From Pseudorasbora parva (lineage: Eukaryota > Chordata > Actinopteri > Cypriniformes > Gobionidae), in NCBI RefSeq assembly GCF_024679245.1, contig NC_090174.1:41502688-41566687 (forward strand): DNA of 64,000 bases, written 5' to 3'. Positions 52,946 through 64,000 of this stretch are shown in pieces. The position numbers and the translations under genes are program-made. The notes beneath the pieces were generated by a model. That model ran no database searches, had not been told where the DNA came from, and saw nothing but the letters and a program-made list of their open reading frames with translations. Positions within the stretch are counted from its first letter, which is position 1. Each line of letters begins with the position of its first letter.

Positions 52946-52946
52946 T

Positions 52947-53068
<122 letters not shown>

Positions 53069-53408
53069 GAAGACAGACTTGACTGCCAGCTCACTTCACA
53101 TTCACACACACACACACAGCTCCACTGCAGACTAATGGAGGTCCCCTGTTGGATAGGTAGACATCGGTCACACACACACACACAGCTCCATTAGAGTCTA
53201 TGGAGGTCCCCTGTTGGATAGGTAGACATCGTTCAGGTCCCCTCTTGGCATATTTTAAAAAAAATAAAAAAATGCTTATTTGAAGTTATATTATGAATAA
53301 GGACCTTAAAAGAAAATTTTGTATGTGATTTTTGTTTCTTCAAAATGACTAGAAACACAGGTCCCCTCTTGGATAGTGTAGAGTGATAGTCCCCTCTTGG
53401 TAATATAG

Positions 53409-54370
<962 letters not shown>

Positions 54371-54439
54371 ATGAAGCTAAGCTTTGCAAGCATGGATCAA
54401 ATTGATCAAAAATAGACAGTAAACACTTTTGCACTGTTA

Positions 54440-54545
54440 ACAATATAAGAAATGTTTATTGTGCATTGTGCACAAATTACATTGATTTCTGAAGAATTAT
54501 GTGACACTAAAAAACATAAAAAATCGACCCCAAACTTTTGAATGT
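54440..54545 (+). repeat. Teleost interspersed repeat fragment, third copy
   Basis: GAAGAATTATGTGACACTAA and ATCGACCCCAAACTTTTGAA match the termini of the family at 1088-2085 and 18280-18560. Confidence 0.5.
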
Positions 54546-54769
54546 ATTGGGGGCAAAATGTAGCAGAGTATTGTATTACAATTGTATTCCACTGAAGAGT
54601 TTCTTTAATTTTTCAGTTTTATGCCAAAGAAATTTTCTTTTGCCCTTTTTTAAAGGACACTGTAGGGGGGGGGGGGGGCAGTTTGTTACCTTTTATATGA
54701 CAGGTAATATATCACTGAGAGCTAAGACAATAGATAAAATAATAATGGGAAAACAGTAAGCACACTCGT

Positions 54770-55430
54770 GCCTAGAGCAAAAAATCCTTTCAAGTTTCCA
54801 TGCAAATCTGCGTATGCATGCATGTGCATGCGTATGTCTTCGTGAATGTCAAAGTTGTTTTCTGTATTCTGCATCCAGCTGGCTGGGATCTAGCAATATA
54901 GTCTTTTAATTCCATTAGTGAAGGAAGGGTGAAATGCACACAGAGAAACAGGCCCTCCATCAATGTGTCATATCTGTTATATTAACAACCACTGGCTCCC
55001 TACACATACTCAGTAGAACTCCAGCTGTCTGCTAGACCATTGATTTAGTCACAGGAACCCACTCTGTTCCTCTCACTTGTGAAATGGCTCCCTCAAGACA
55101 ACAGTTTGTCCTCGCTTTCATTGGCTGTTAAATCACGTCTTATAATACGACACTAATTTTCTCGATATATAGATGCGGAGATGCAGTACAATAATAATTC
55201 ATTAGCAGGCATAAAATGGCAGTGGAAGATGCTAATGATAGGGTTTATGCAGTATTTGCAGCTTTTAGTTTCCATCATTACAGCCCATTTCAATGCAAAA
55301 AAGGTACTTGATGCAGTAAATATGGTGTTTACATCTACAGCTGTGAAACAGAACATAATGCACCTGCCTCCCATCAGTGTGGTCGTTGACAACATTACAG
55401 GCTCTCAACGTGTTTCAAGTAATGTACTGA
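54770..55430. other. Candidate conserved non-coding sequence
   Basis: This stretch has even base composition, no simple repeats and no familiar transposon text. It contains TAAT-core and ATGCAGTATTTGC-like motifs (for example ATTCATTAGCAGGC, GCATAAAATGGCAG). Open frames on both strands at 55153-55450 mirror each other and have no domain. Conservation cannot be tested here. Confidence 0.3.
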
Positions 55431-55499
55431 GACAGAGGCTGGTGTATTAGCTGTCAAAATGCTTCATAGTAAACAGTGCACTATAAAAAAAGTACATGA

Positions 55500-56090
55500 A
55501 TTATGGTAAAGGTGGTGGTGGTGGTGTGTGCGTGTAGGTGTGGTGAGGTCTGTGTGTCTGTGTGTGTGTGTGGGGGGGGGGATATAGTAGCAACATTTTA
55601 TCTTTTACAATCATGGGTTTTGGCATGGTGGTTTCACTGGGTGGAGGAATTATAATAGTGGAGGCAGGAAGACGATAATGCTAATACTCATCCTGTGCTC
55701 CACTACTAAGGGTCATGGTCTTGGTGGGGGTTACCACACCCTCCTCCGGGCTGGAATGTCAACATCCCCTCCTGCAGAGTAAGTGAAAGATAGATAGAAA
55801 GGGACAGAAAGGGAATATGAATGAGAATAGAAAATGTCACCCCCTTACTGCTTTCCATTAGACTGCAGAGAGGGAGGAGAGAGGGAGGAGAGAGGGAGGA
55901 GAGACCAAGTCTTTGCCATGAGCAGGTAAAATCTGTCAACTGGTTGAGACTGCCACATTCACTATATGGTCTCAAATGAGATTTGATCAAGTCAAAAAAG
56001 AAACCTAATCTCAAAATATGAACTAAAACAGTCTATTTACACTACTAACGGGTTTAATGCTATATTTCATGCATTCTGACTTATTTACAT
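55500..56090. other. Simple-sequence and purine-rich stretch, no gene
   Basis: GGTGGTGGTG, (GT)n with a G-run (55551-55580) and AGGGAGGAG repeats (55868-55903). The 102-codon minus frame at 55706-56014 reads through these and is not credible. Confidence 0.5.
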
Positions 56091-56096
56091 TGTTAA

Positions 56097-57343
56097 AGGG
56101 TCATGAAACCCTACAGCTAAATTTTTGAGATTTTAACAGAGGTATGTGTGTTGAACATCATTGAACATAATGTTAGCATCTGTTAGATTTAATTAAAAGG
56201 GGAATCTGGTCAATTTTTATGTTTTTCACCCTATTTTCGTCTTCCGGGTTTAAAAACTACATTGCGTCCACGTCACAGCTTGTGACGTACCATCGCTCTA
56301 ATAGTGCTACGTGACGCATCGGTGTCTCATTATTATTAATGAGACTGAGTTTTCTTATCCTATGAGAAGACACCGTCTCTTAATTATTCATGACAGCACG
56401 TGGTTCTTTCAAATGACAGAAGTGACAGTCTGCGTGTTCACGGAGTAGATGAGAGGAGTTTATGATGGGTCGTAAGTGTTTGTTTCCCTGGTGTAAAGAT
56501 TCGGGTGTGTTGCATGGCTTTCCCCGCGATGCTGCCAGGGCTAGTCTCTGGCTGCGGGCGGTTGGTTGGCCATCAACTAGCGACACCTCAAAGCTTTATG
56601 TGTGTAACAAACATTTTTCGAATGAAAGTTACGAGAACTGGAGACAGGTGGACTTCGGTTTTGCTCAGCAACGCAGTATGCGTCTTGCCGGCAATGCTGT
56701 ACCAAGTCTGGAGGACTTTTCTATCTGAACCATCTTCCCCTGGGGTTTCAGGAGGAGAAAAGTCCTCCACCTCAGCAGAGCCCTCTGTACTGCTTTTACT
56801 GTAGTCTTTCCCTGTCGCTGTCCATCTTTATTATGGGTGTTCTGGGACGCGCGTAAGTTAGATCTCGGCTATATGTACATAACGGTTGTTTTTTTTTTCG
56901 ATCTTTTTTTTTTTCTTTAAAAAAATATGCATTTATACTGTGTATACAAACATAATTCTATATTTATAAATGACAATAATAATTGTGTATGCATTTCTAT
57001 ATTTTAAACAATTCCGATTAATCTAATATATGTAGCAAGGCATTCGGTTACTTTAAATGGTCAAACAGACGGTTGTCAGTGTATTTTATTGGACTTTAAT
57101 TTTGCCAGCTTTAAAAATCCTGCATTTCGTTACGTTTAACCCCATATTTTTGTTGAGATTTGGCATGGGCCACTGCTCTGCACTGATAGATGACAGTTGC
57201 TCGCCCCCCTCTTTCTTCCCCTGCCTCGCTCTGCCACACCCACCCCCTCCCCTCTTTTCACGGGCATGCACGCCCATTTAAGTAGCATTTTTCAAAAAGA
57301 TTACGAGGTGGATTTGAGCTGAAAGAGGGGGTTTCATGACCCT
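56097..57343 (+). mobile_element. TTAA-flanked transposon carrying a THAP reading frame (Kolobok-like)
   Basis: Inverted ends AGGGTCATGAAACCC at 56097 and mirrored to 57343, with TTAA outside at 56093-56096 and 57344-57347. It is 1247 bp. A TTAA target is used by piggyBac and Kolobok. A THAP domain inside favours Kolobok, whose transposases often begin with THAP. No catalytic domain follows, so the copy is non-autonomous or has lost later exons. Confidence 0.8.
56462..56728 (+). CDS. THAP zinc-finger protein fragment, 88 residues, transposon-encoded
   Basis: THAP domains are C2CH zinc fingers that bind DNA in P-element, Kolobok and related transposases and in host regulators. Visible here: Cys6-x4-Cys11, Cys48-x2-His51 (YVCNKHF), the conserved Pro21 (HGFPRD), Trp30, Phe52 and the closing AVPSL (79-83, the AVPTIF box). 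The full length of a THAP finger is present without stop, then the frame ends with FSI and TGA. A catalytic domain is absent. A second frame (56505-56804) overlaps. Whether a splice after about 56850 (GCGTAAGT) joins further exons is unknown. It could be a pseudogene or a recruited DNA-binding protein. Confidence 0.7.
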   Translation: MMGRKCLFPWCKDSGVLHGFPRDAARASLWLRAVGWPSTSDTSKLYVCNKHFSNESYENWRQVDFGFAQQRSMRLAGNAVPSLEDFSI

Positions 57344-57394
57344 TTAAAGAGTTGGATTATCATGCTAGACATGCCCAAATAAAATAAAATAAAA

Positions 57395-57560
57395 CAAGTT
57401 GGATGTAGGATTTCTGTGCCAAATACACTCCTTCAGGATTCAAATTTTGGAAAGTTTTTTCTCGAGTATGGCCCTGTATGATGTCATAAAGGGCGGAATT
57501 GCATGTATGGGCACTTCTCCCGGATGAGTGCATGCGCCCATCAACGAGCTTCATTCATGT
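57395..57560. repeat. Decayed fish transposon fragment
   Basis: GTTGGATGTAGGATTTCTGT, ATACACTCCTTCAGGATTC, TCTCGAGTATGGCCCTGTAT and the following GGGCGGAA text match, with decay, the element family seen at 7144-7830. Confidence 0.4.
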
Positions 57561-57836
57561 TGCAGAAGCCGTCGGCAGCACTGTGTAACAGAATCAGCTA
57601 TTTGGTCAGGATCTGGTGACTATAGAAAAGTTCAAAAGAACCGCCTTTATTTGAAATATAAATATTTTGTACATGTAAAAGTCTTAATTGTCACTTTCGA
57701 TCAATCTAATGCACCCTTGCTGAATAATTATCTAACAAACAAACCTTACTAACCCCTACATTTTAATATGTTATATAATATAAACTGGGACCTAACATAT
57801 AGTTTATATTAAACACACAAACACATATATACACTC

Positions 57837-58010
57837 ACCAAGCAAACCGAATGGGACAAAAAAGGTGATTTAAGTGACTTTGAATGTGTAATGGTTGTTG
57901 GTTTTAGACAGGATGGCCTGGGTATTTTAGAAACTGCTGAATTACTTGGATTGCTAAGTATTACATAGAATGGTCCGAAAAAGTACATTGAGTTCTGTGT
58001 TCTGTGGGTG
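57837..58010 (+). pseudogene. Tc1-type transposase N-terminal relic
   Basis: A reading on the plus strand gives DLSDFECVMVVGFRQDGLGI then LETAELLGL, and after decay AGAATGGTCCGAAAAAGTAC. This resembles the helix-turn-helix N terminus of fish Tc1 transposases (GMVVGAR.AGLSISETADLLG). The frame then breaks and no catalytic part remains. Confidence 0.55.
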
Positions 58011-58500
58011 AAAGGCATTTCTGCCAGAAAGACTTGGGAGAATAAATACTGTGACAATAATCCATTTATTAACAATCCAGCAAGCAATAAAGTACTTTGG
58101 CATAGGCCCCCTTCCGTAGCTCGCAATCAGAGGGTTAGGACTCTGCATATCCTGCCTGAAGACGAAGGCAGAGGCGCAGCCGACCCCCAAAAATGAGGTG
58201 GAAGAATGCTTCCACCCGGACGGAACCTATCCCCCAAAACAGTAAATAAAGTAGACCCACCGGTCTTGTGTCCTGGAGTTCCTATAGAGAAGAAGAACAA
58301 GAGTTAACATGCGAAGCATGGACATGGAACGCTGTCTGCTGATGGCTAAACTAAACTTGAAGTTATATTTTGTAGATGAGCACTACGCATGAGCAATTAA
58401 TATCTGCTGCTGCGTAATTGTAAACGTTTTTGGCCCTTGCTGATACCTTCAAAATTATTATTATTATATTTATTTATTTATTTAATTTTGTTTTTGTTTT
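58010..58500. other. Spacer before the minisatellite, possible LTR-like tail
   Basis: CCCCCAAAAATGAGGTGGAA, AACAGTAAATAAAGTAGACC and GGTCTTGTGTCCTGGAGTTC look like a polyadenylation region, as at the end of an LTR, but no partner LTR was found. ATTTATTTATTT runs lead into the array. Confidence 0.3.
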
Positions 58501-58505
58501 TTAAA

Positions 58506-61047
58506 GCAGGGCCACACGGAGACATGGCCGCAGGGCCACACGGAGACAAGGCCGCAGGGCCACACGGAGACATGGCCGCAGGGCCACGCGGAGACAAGGC
58601 CGCAGGGCCACACGGAGACATGGCCGCAGGGCCACGCGGAGACGAGGCCGCAGGGCCACATGGAGACATGGCCGCAGGGCCACACGGAAACAAGGCCGCA
58701 GGGCCACGCGGAGACGAGGCCGCAGGGCCACGTGGAGACGAGGCCGCAGGGCGACACGGCCTGTTAGACCACAGAGACAAGGCCGCAGGGCCACACGGAG
58801 ACATGGCCGCAGGGCCACACGGAGACAAGGCCGCAGGGCCACATGGAGACAAGGCCGCAGGGCCACACGGTCTGCTAGACCAAAGAGACAAGGCCGCAGG
58901 GCCACACAGAGACAAGGCCGCAGGGCCACACGGCCTGTTAGACCACAGAGACAAGGCCGCAGGGCCACACGGAGACAAGGCCGCAGGGCCACACGGAGAC
59001 AAGGCCGCAAGGCCACACGGTCTGCTAGACCAAAGAGACAAGGCCGCAGGGCCACACAGAGACAAGGCCGCAGGGCCACACGGCCTGTTAGACCACAGAG
59101 ACAAGGCCGCAGGGCCACATGGAGACAAGGCCGCAGGGCCACACGGAGACATGGCCGCAGGGCCACACGGAGACAAGGCCGCAGGGCCACACGGTCTGCT
59201 AGACCACAGAGACAAGGCTGCAGGGCCACACGGAGACATGGCCGCCGCAGGGCCACACGGAGACAAGGCCGCAGGGCCACACGGAGACATGGCCGCAGGG
59301 CCACACGGAGACATGGCCGCAGGGCCACACGGAGACAAGGGCGCAGGGCCACACGGAGACATGGCCGCAGGGTGACACGGAGACAAGGCCGCAGGGCCAC
59401 ACGGAGACAAGGCCGCAGGGCCACACGGAGACATGGCCGCAGGGCCACACGGAAACAAGGTCGCAGGGCCACGCGGAGATGAGGCCGCAGGGCCACACGG
59501 CCTGTTAGACCACAGAGACAAGGCCGCAGGGCCACACAGAGACAAGGCCGCAGGGCCACACGGCCTGTTAGACCACAGAGACAAGGCCGCAGGGCCACAT
59601 GGAGACAAGGCCGCAGGGCCACACGGAGACATGGCCGCAGGGCCACACGGAGACAAGGCCGCAGGGCCACACGGTCTGCTAGACCACAGAGACAAGGCTG
59701 CAGGGCCACACGGAGACATGGCCGCCGCAGGGCCACACGGAGACAAGGCCGCAGGGCCACACGGAGACATGGCCGCAGGGCCACACGGAGACATGGCCGC
59801 AGGGCCACACGGAGACAAGGGCGCAGGGCCACACGGAGACATGGCCGCAGGGTGACACGGAGACAAGGCCGCAGGGCCACACGGAGACAAGGCCGCAGGG
59901 CCACACGGAGACATGGCCGCAGGGCCACACGGAAACAAGGTCGCAGGGCCACGCGGAGATGAGGCCGCAGGGCCACACGGCCTGTTAGACCACAGAGACA
60001 AGGCTGCAGGGCCACACGGTCTGCTAGACCACAGAGACAAGGCCGCAGGGCCACACGGAGACAAGGCCACACGGTCTGCTAGACCACAGAGACAAGGCCG
60101 CAGGGCCACACGGAGACAAGGCCGCAAGGCCACACGGTCTGCTAGACCAAAGAGACAAGGCCGCAGGGCCACACAGAGACAAGGCCGCAGGGCCACACGG
60201 CCTGTTAGACCACAGAGACAAGGCCGCAGGGCCACATGGAGACAAGGCCGCAGGGCCACACGGAGACATGGCCGCAGGGCCACACGGAGACAAGGCCGCA
60301 GGGCCACACGGAGACATGGCCGCAGGGTGACACGGAGACAAGGCCGCAGGGCCACACGGAGACAAGGCCGCAGGGCCACACGGTCTGCTAGACCACAGAG
60401 ACAAGGCTGCAGGGCCACACGGAGACATGGCCGCCGCAGGGCCACACGGAGACAAGGCCGCAGGGCCACACGGAGACATGGCCGCAGGGCCACACGGAGA
60501 CATGGCCGCAGGGCCACACGGAGACAAGGGCGCAGGGCCACACGGAGACATGGCCGCAGGGTGACACGGAGACAAGGCCGCAGGGCCACACGGAGACAAG
60601 GCCGCAGGGCCACACGGAGACATGGCCGCAGGGTCACACGGAAACAAGGTCGCAGGGCCACGCGGAGATGAGGCCGCAGGGCCACACGGCCTGTTAGACC
60701 ACAGAGACAAGGCTGCAGGGCCACACGGTCTGCTAGACCACAGAGACAAGGCCGCAGGGCCACACGGAGACAAGGCCACACGGTCTGCTAGACCACAGAG
60801 ACAAGGCCGCAGGGCCACACGGAGACATGGCCGCAGGGCCACACGGAGACAAGGCCGCAGGGCCACACGGAGACAAGGCCGCAGGGCCACACGGAGACAT
60901 GGCCGCAGGGCCACACGGAGACAAGGCCGCAGGGCCACACGGAGACAAGGCAGCAGAGACAAGGCCGCAGGGCCACACGGTCTGCTAGACCACAGAGACA
61001 AGGCCGCAGGGCCAACGGAGACAAGGCCGCAGGGCCCCACAGAGACG
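58506..61047 (+). repeat. GC-rich 24-bp minisatellite with higher-order structure
   Basis: The basic unit is 24 bp around GCAGGGCCACACGGAGAC with AAGGCC or ATGGCC after it. A second 39-bp form carries CTGTTAGACCACAGAGAC or TCTGCTAGACCACAGAGAC. Both lengths divide by three, so several frames on both strands stay open for long distances (up to 767 codons on the minus strand). 59041-59520 and 59521-60000 are identical, and a third related block starts near 60165. The array is bordered by TTTATTTATTTATT on both sides. Confidence 0.97.
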
Positions 61048-61099
61048 AGTTTGTTTATTTATTTATTTATTTTTTATACCACCACCACCAGTAGCAGCA

Positions 61100-61335
61100 T
61101 AGGGATTTACCTGAACCATAACTGGAGCTTGCTGAGCTTCGAGGATGATTTTGGTCCTCTTAAAATCACATTTAGGTCTTATGTAATTCTCCAATGCAGA
61201 AGAGAACCATCTGCCCAGGAACTTGATGGCTGCAGTAGAAATGCCACGTTCTGCAGCTGTGGGGGCTGCCCCGATCCTAAAGAAATGTCTGGTATAGAGG
61301 GAGGTGGAAAGACTGCATCTTATAGCACTGCAGGC
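61100..61335 (-). pseudogene. Tyrosine recombinase C-terminal fragment (DIRS/Ngaro or Crypton type)
   Basis: Read on the minus strand: STSLYTRHFFRIGAAPTAAE, then RGISTAAIKFLGRWFSSALE, then NYIRPK. It has the HxxR box (RHFFRIGAA) and the nucleophile Tyr in NYIRP, the two C-terminal active-site elements of tyrosine recombinases. The spacing is like that in DIRS-type retroelements (HSFRIGAAT...LGRW.S.AY..YIR). Nothing recognisable lies upstream, so this is a 3' fragment. It stops beside the minisatellite. Confidence 0.75.
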
Positions 61336-61429
61336 AGACGAGAGGTGTGGGTCCGAACCCGCCTTAGTGCCGTTATGAAAAATAAATATAAGTCTTTACC
61401 GAACATTTAGATAAATAATCACGGAAGTG

Positions 61430-62768
61430 AAGGTAGGATACATACCATATAAGATTAAAGGAGTTCATTGAAGTGTAGCTTACCTGACGCTTAAGACACA
61501 TGAGAATTCTTAGTATTACCTGAAGATTTGGCCATACTATAGGATTAGAGTGCTGAAGATGATCATCTTGACCATCATAAAAACTTGTTTAGTAGTTGTT
61601 GTGGCTGAACATAATCCTGAAGAGTGTCTGTTATACAGATGAGATGGTCAGCAGTACTGTAGGTCTTTCATAAGGTAAGTTTTAAATCGCCTTCTTGATA
61701 TGGGAACCCGTTGGAGAGTAGGAAAAGTGCAGAATGATTAGGGATACTGTGCTTAGAGATATTTCCTTTAACGGAAACAAAGCCCCACAGCTAACAGCAG
61801 TAGGCCTCATGGTGGAAAAGGCAAAAATAGAGATGATGCACAATAGTCCACATTAGGCCATGGACAAGTTCATGAAAGCTATAGATACTAATGAAAACAG
61901 GATCAATGAGCATTAGTAAATACAAAGAGCATACCACCACCTGTGATTGCATGAAATTATGGCTTGAAGTTGAAGTGTTGAGCTATTTTGAGTCAGAACT
62001 TGCTTGTACTAGAATACATATAGTGCCATGCACACAGCACCTTGATAGAGGAAGCAGACTCTGCACATTTGAGTTGCATTTGTAGAGAATCCATGAGAAT
62101 GTCCTATATGTATACGAGTTGGAGAACTGCAGTTCTTTGCATCGGCAGTTGGAGAAGTTGAACCATTGGTGTGACTTCTGCTTACAGCTTGATAAAACTG
62201 CTAGCTTTTGGACCCTGAAAAACATATGAAGAAGATAATTATGCAATTATCCTCATTGATGCCCTAATCCTGGTTCGTAATGTGCGATTGAGACAAATAT
62301 CAGAATCCTGAAAACTCCTTTTACCCAAGCGAACATGTCTTTGATAGTTATTTAGATGTTCTCACCGACAGCTGCTGGGTTTTTTTTTTTTTTTTTTTTT
62401 TTTAAATAATTTTTATATAAATTCCCTAACTGATAATTCAGCCTGCAAGGGAACACATTCGACCCATGAAGAGTAGAGCATGCAATAGATTCGAGTCACA
62501 GTGTAGTAAGATTAGACCAAAACAGTATACGTTCAAAACTGATTTGGCTGAAATTAAGCATTTGACAGTTTCATGCATTTTGTATTTTTTATTTATATTT
62601 ATTTATTTATTTTATTTATTTGTTATTATTTTTTTAAATATATTTTTTCCATTGCATTGCAGCTGTGGAATGCTTGGTCCACAGAAGTGCCCAGAAAACT
62701 TTGTTTGCCTCCTGCATGGTGCTGCAGTGATCCCCCTCCATCAGGACACTGCCACATTGGGAATATGT
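61430..62768. other. Unassigned, no gene recognised
   Basis: No recognisable coding, although it could be further decayed mobile-element DNA upstream of the recombinase fragment. T-runs at 62381-62403 and 62580-62650. Frames of up to 101 codons run through these. Confidence 0.4.
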
Positions 62769-63000
62769 TAGCCTGACAAGCCAGACCCCCATCAAGATGT
62801 TTGGTCTGGAAACTCACCATTGACAGCTCAATCCGAGGGGCGGATAAACGGCTATCTTTCAAACTCCCTCTGCACGCGATAGGATAGCGCTACACCAACC
62901 AGAGCAACGAAGGCTAACAGAGCTACCTGACAAATTAAACCCTCGATTTGATTAACTAATTTATAATACATAATTAATAGATGCGCATGTTTAAGGCAAA
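62769..63000 (+). repeat. Fish repeat fragment beginning TAGCCTGACAAGCCAGACCC
   Basis: The start and GGAAACTCACCATTGACAGC, CAATCCGAGGGGCGGATAAA and CACGCGATAGGATAGCGCTA match a common cyprinid element recalled from memory. The mirrored end is not in the window. Confidence 0.55.
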
Positions 63001-64000
63001 TATGAAGCATCTTCAAGGAGCACATTCGCTACACTTCTTCCTCATAGAAAGGAAGCCATGTAAATGATGAAGACGTTTTCAACACTGGGATCCGCATAAA
63101 TTTGATCAAAACATGTAAATTAACTCTCCTGGATGACAGGCCCAAACTTTAAGCTTGATATTTTATCAGTTTAAATTATGTTGTATGGCGAACTCGCTGC
63201 TTGCAAAAAAGCATTATTTCACGAGCCACCCATACAGTGATGTCGGTGCTGTACTTTTAAGAACTACTCAGAGCACGCTAACATGTTAATTTACTTCAGC
63301 AATCTCATAATACTGAGCTGATCCGTGATTCAGCTTAGTTCATTGTGACGCCCCTATTAAAGGGTGCATGTTACTTTAAACCCCATGAGATTGTCTTGCA
63401 TTCATGGGGAGAATGATAGAGGCAAATATGCTGTACCGTCGGTTCCGTTCAAAACTATTGTTAATGATATAGCCCATGCATTATATTTTCAAGGCATTAT
63501 GTGGTTAGTTTACGACACAAACAAGCCACAACAATGACCGATCGCGTTGCACGAGCAGGTGCTGCGTCCCAGACGCATGCGACAGCACTAAACATGCTTG
63601 CAAAGAAAATGAGAGAAAATACTACACCCAATCGTCATCGAAAAAGCATAACCATATCCATGCGATGAATGCTTGATGTATGACGCCAGATGGTGATGAA
63701 GCAGCCGTATCTTTGATAATATGCCCAGTTAGACCTCCATTAAAGTGATTGACTGAATCTGAACTCGAGATTTCCTCGCACAAGCGACTTTTGCCGCGAG
63801 CCCAAGGAACAAAATAATAGGCTGACATGGACTTAAACGTCACTGTATTGTACTTAGTTACTTTATAGTAGGGCCGTCGATCGACCACTACGAGATCGTC
63901 AACTAACTGTAGCGTCAGCGTCTGCACCGTGAATTGGAGCGTCAGCACGCGTTGAATGAATTGGGGCGTCAGCATCTGCGAACTCAAACATGAGTAAGTA
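63000..64000. other. Unassigned end of window with GCGTCAGC repeats
   Basis: No gene recognised. Near 63869 TAGGGCCGTCGATCGACC resembles a hAT tip. After it, GCGTCAGC recurs at 63913, 63942 and 63965, with TGAATTGG(A/G)GCGTCAGCA in two of them. An element may run past the window end. Confidence 0.35.

Noticed and set aside
55706..56014. 102-codon minus frame
   Set aside because: It runs through AGGGAGGAG simple repeats and has no domain.
58100..58320. Solo LTR
   Set aside because: An AATAAA and a GC-rich leader-like stretch are present, but no TG...CA ends, target duplication or second LTR were found.
58478..60781. 767-codon minus-strand open frame (LRVALRPC / SPCGPAAL repeats)
   Set aside because: It is a by-product of 24- and 39-bp repeat units without stops. 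Other frames on both strands are also open, and no splice or promoter context was seen.

Overview
The window is vertebrate nuclear DNA, almost certainly from a teleost fish and most like a cyprinid (zebrafish or carp type). The evidence is split genes with GT-AG introns, two protein products clearly orthologous to vertebrate VAMP8 and NCAPH, and very dense fish-type DNA transposons (hAT, Tc1, Harbinger-like, TTAA-target and CACTG-ended families) mixed with long microsatellites. No bacterial operons, CRISPR arrays, tRNA or rRNA genes were seen.

Genes. All convincing host coding sequence lies in the first 21 kb and on the minus strand. vamp8 (786-4613, three coding exons, 124 residues) encodes the R-SNARE endobrevin. 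ncaph (5650-20676, 17 coding exons, 689 residues, plus a probable 5' non-coding exon near 21111) encodes the condensin I kleisin subunit. Every exon was joined by eye with GT-AG sites and consistent phase, and both reading frames close exactly. ncaph ends about 1 kb upstream of the vamp8 start, so the two genes lie in tandem.

Transposons in the ncaph introns. One intron is filled almost end to end by two abutting elements, one of which contains a hAT insertion. Another carries a three-level nest of hAT-type elements with readable target duplications. The last intron holds a deleted Tc1 element.

From 21.2 to 58 kb there is no recognisable host gene. The main blocks are: a 5-kb element with about 200-bp inverted ends (21498-26480) holding a decayed retroelement piece; a CACTG-ended hairpin at 27.6 kb; a 793-bp TTAA element at 28.5 kb; simple repeats; fish interspersed repeats at 31-39 kb; and a 13.4-kb mirror-symmetric structure (39793-53225). 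The last has two arrays of a 198-bp satellite facing each other around a core of smaller transposons. A TTAA-flanked element with an intact THAP zinc-finger reading frame lies at 56097-57343.

From 58.5 to 61.05 kb there is a GC-rich 24-bp minisatellite open in several frames, including a perfect 480-bp duplication. It is followed by the 3' end of a tyrosine-recombinase gene (DIRS/Ngaro or Crypton type) on the minus strand. The last 2.7 kb are repeat-like and not resolved.
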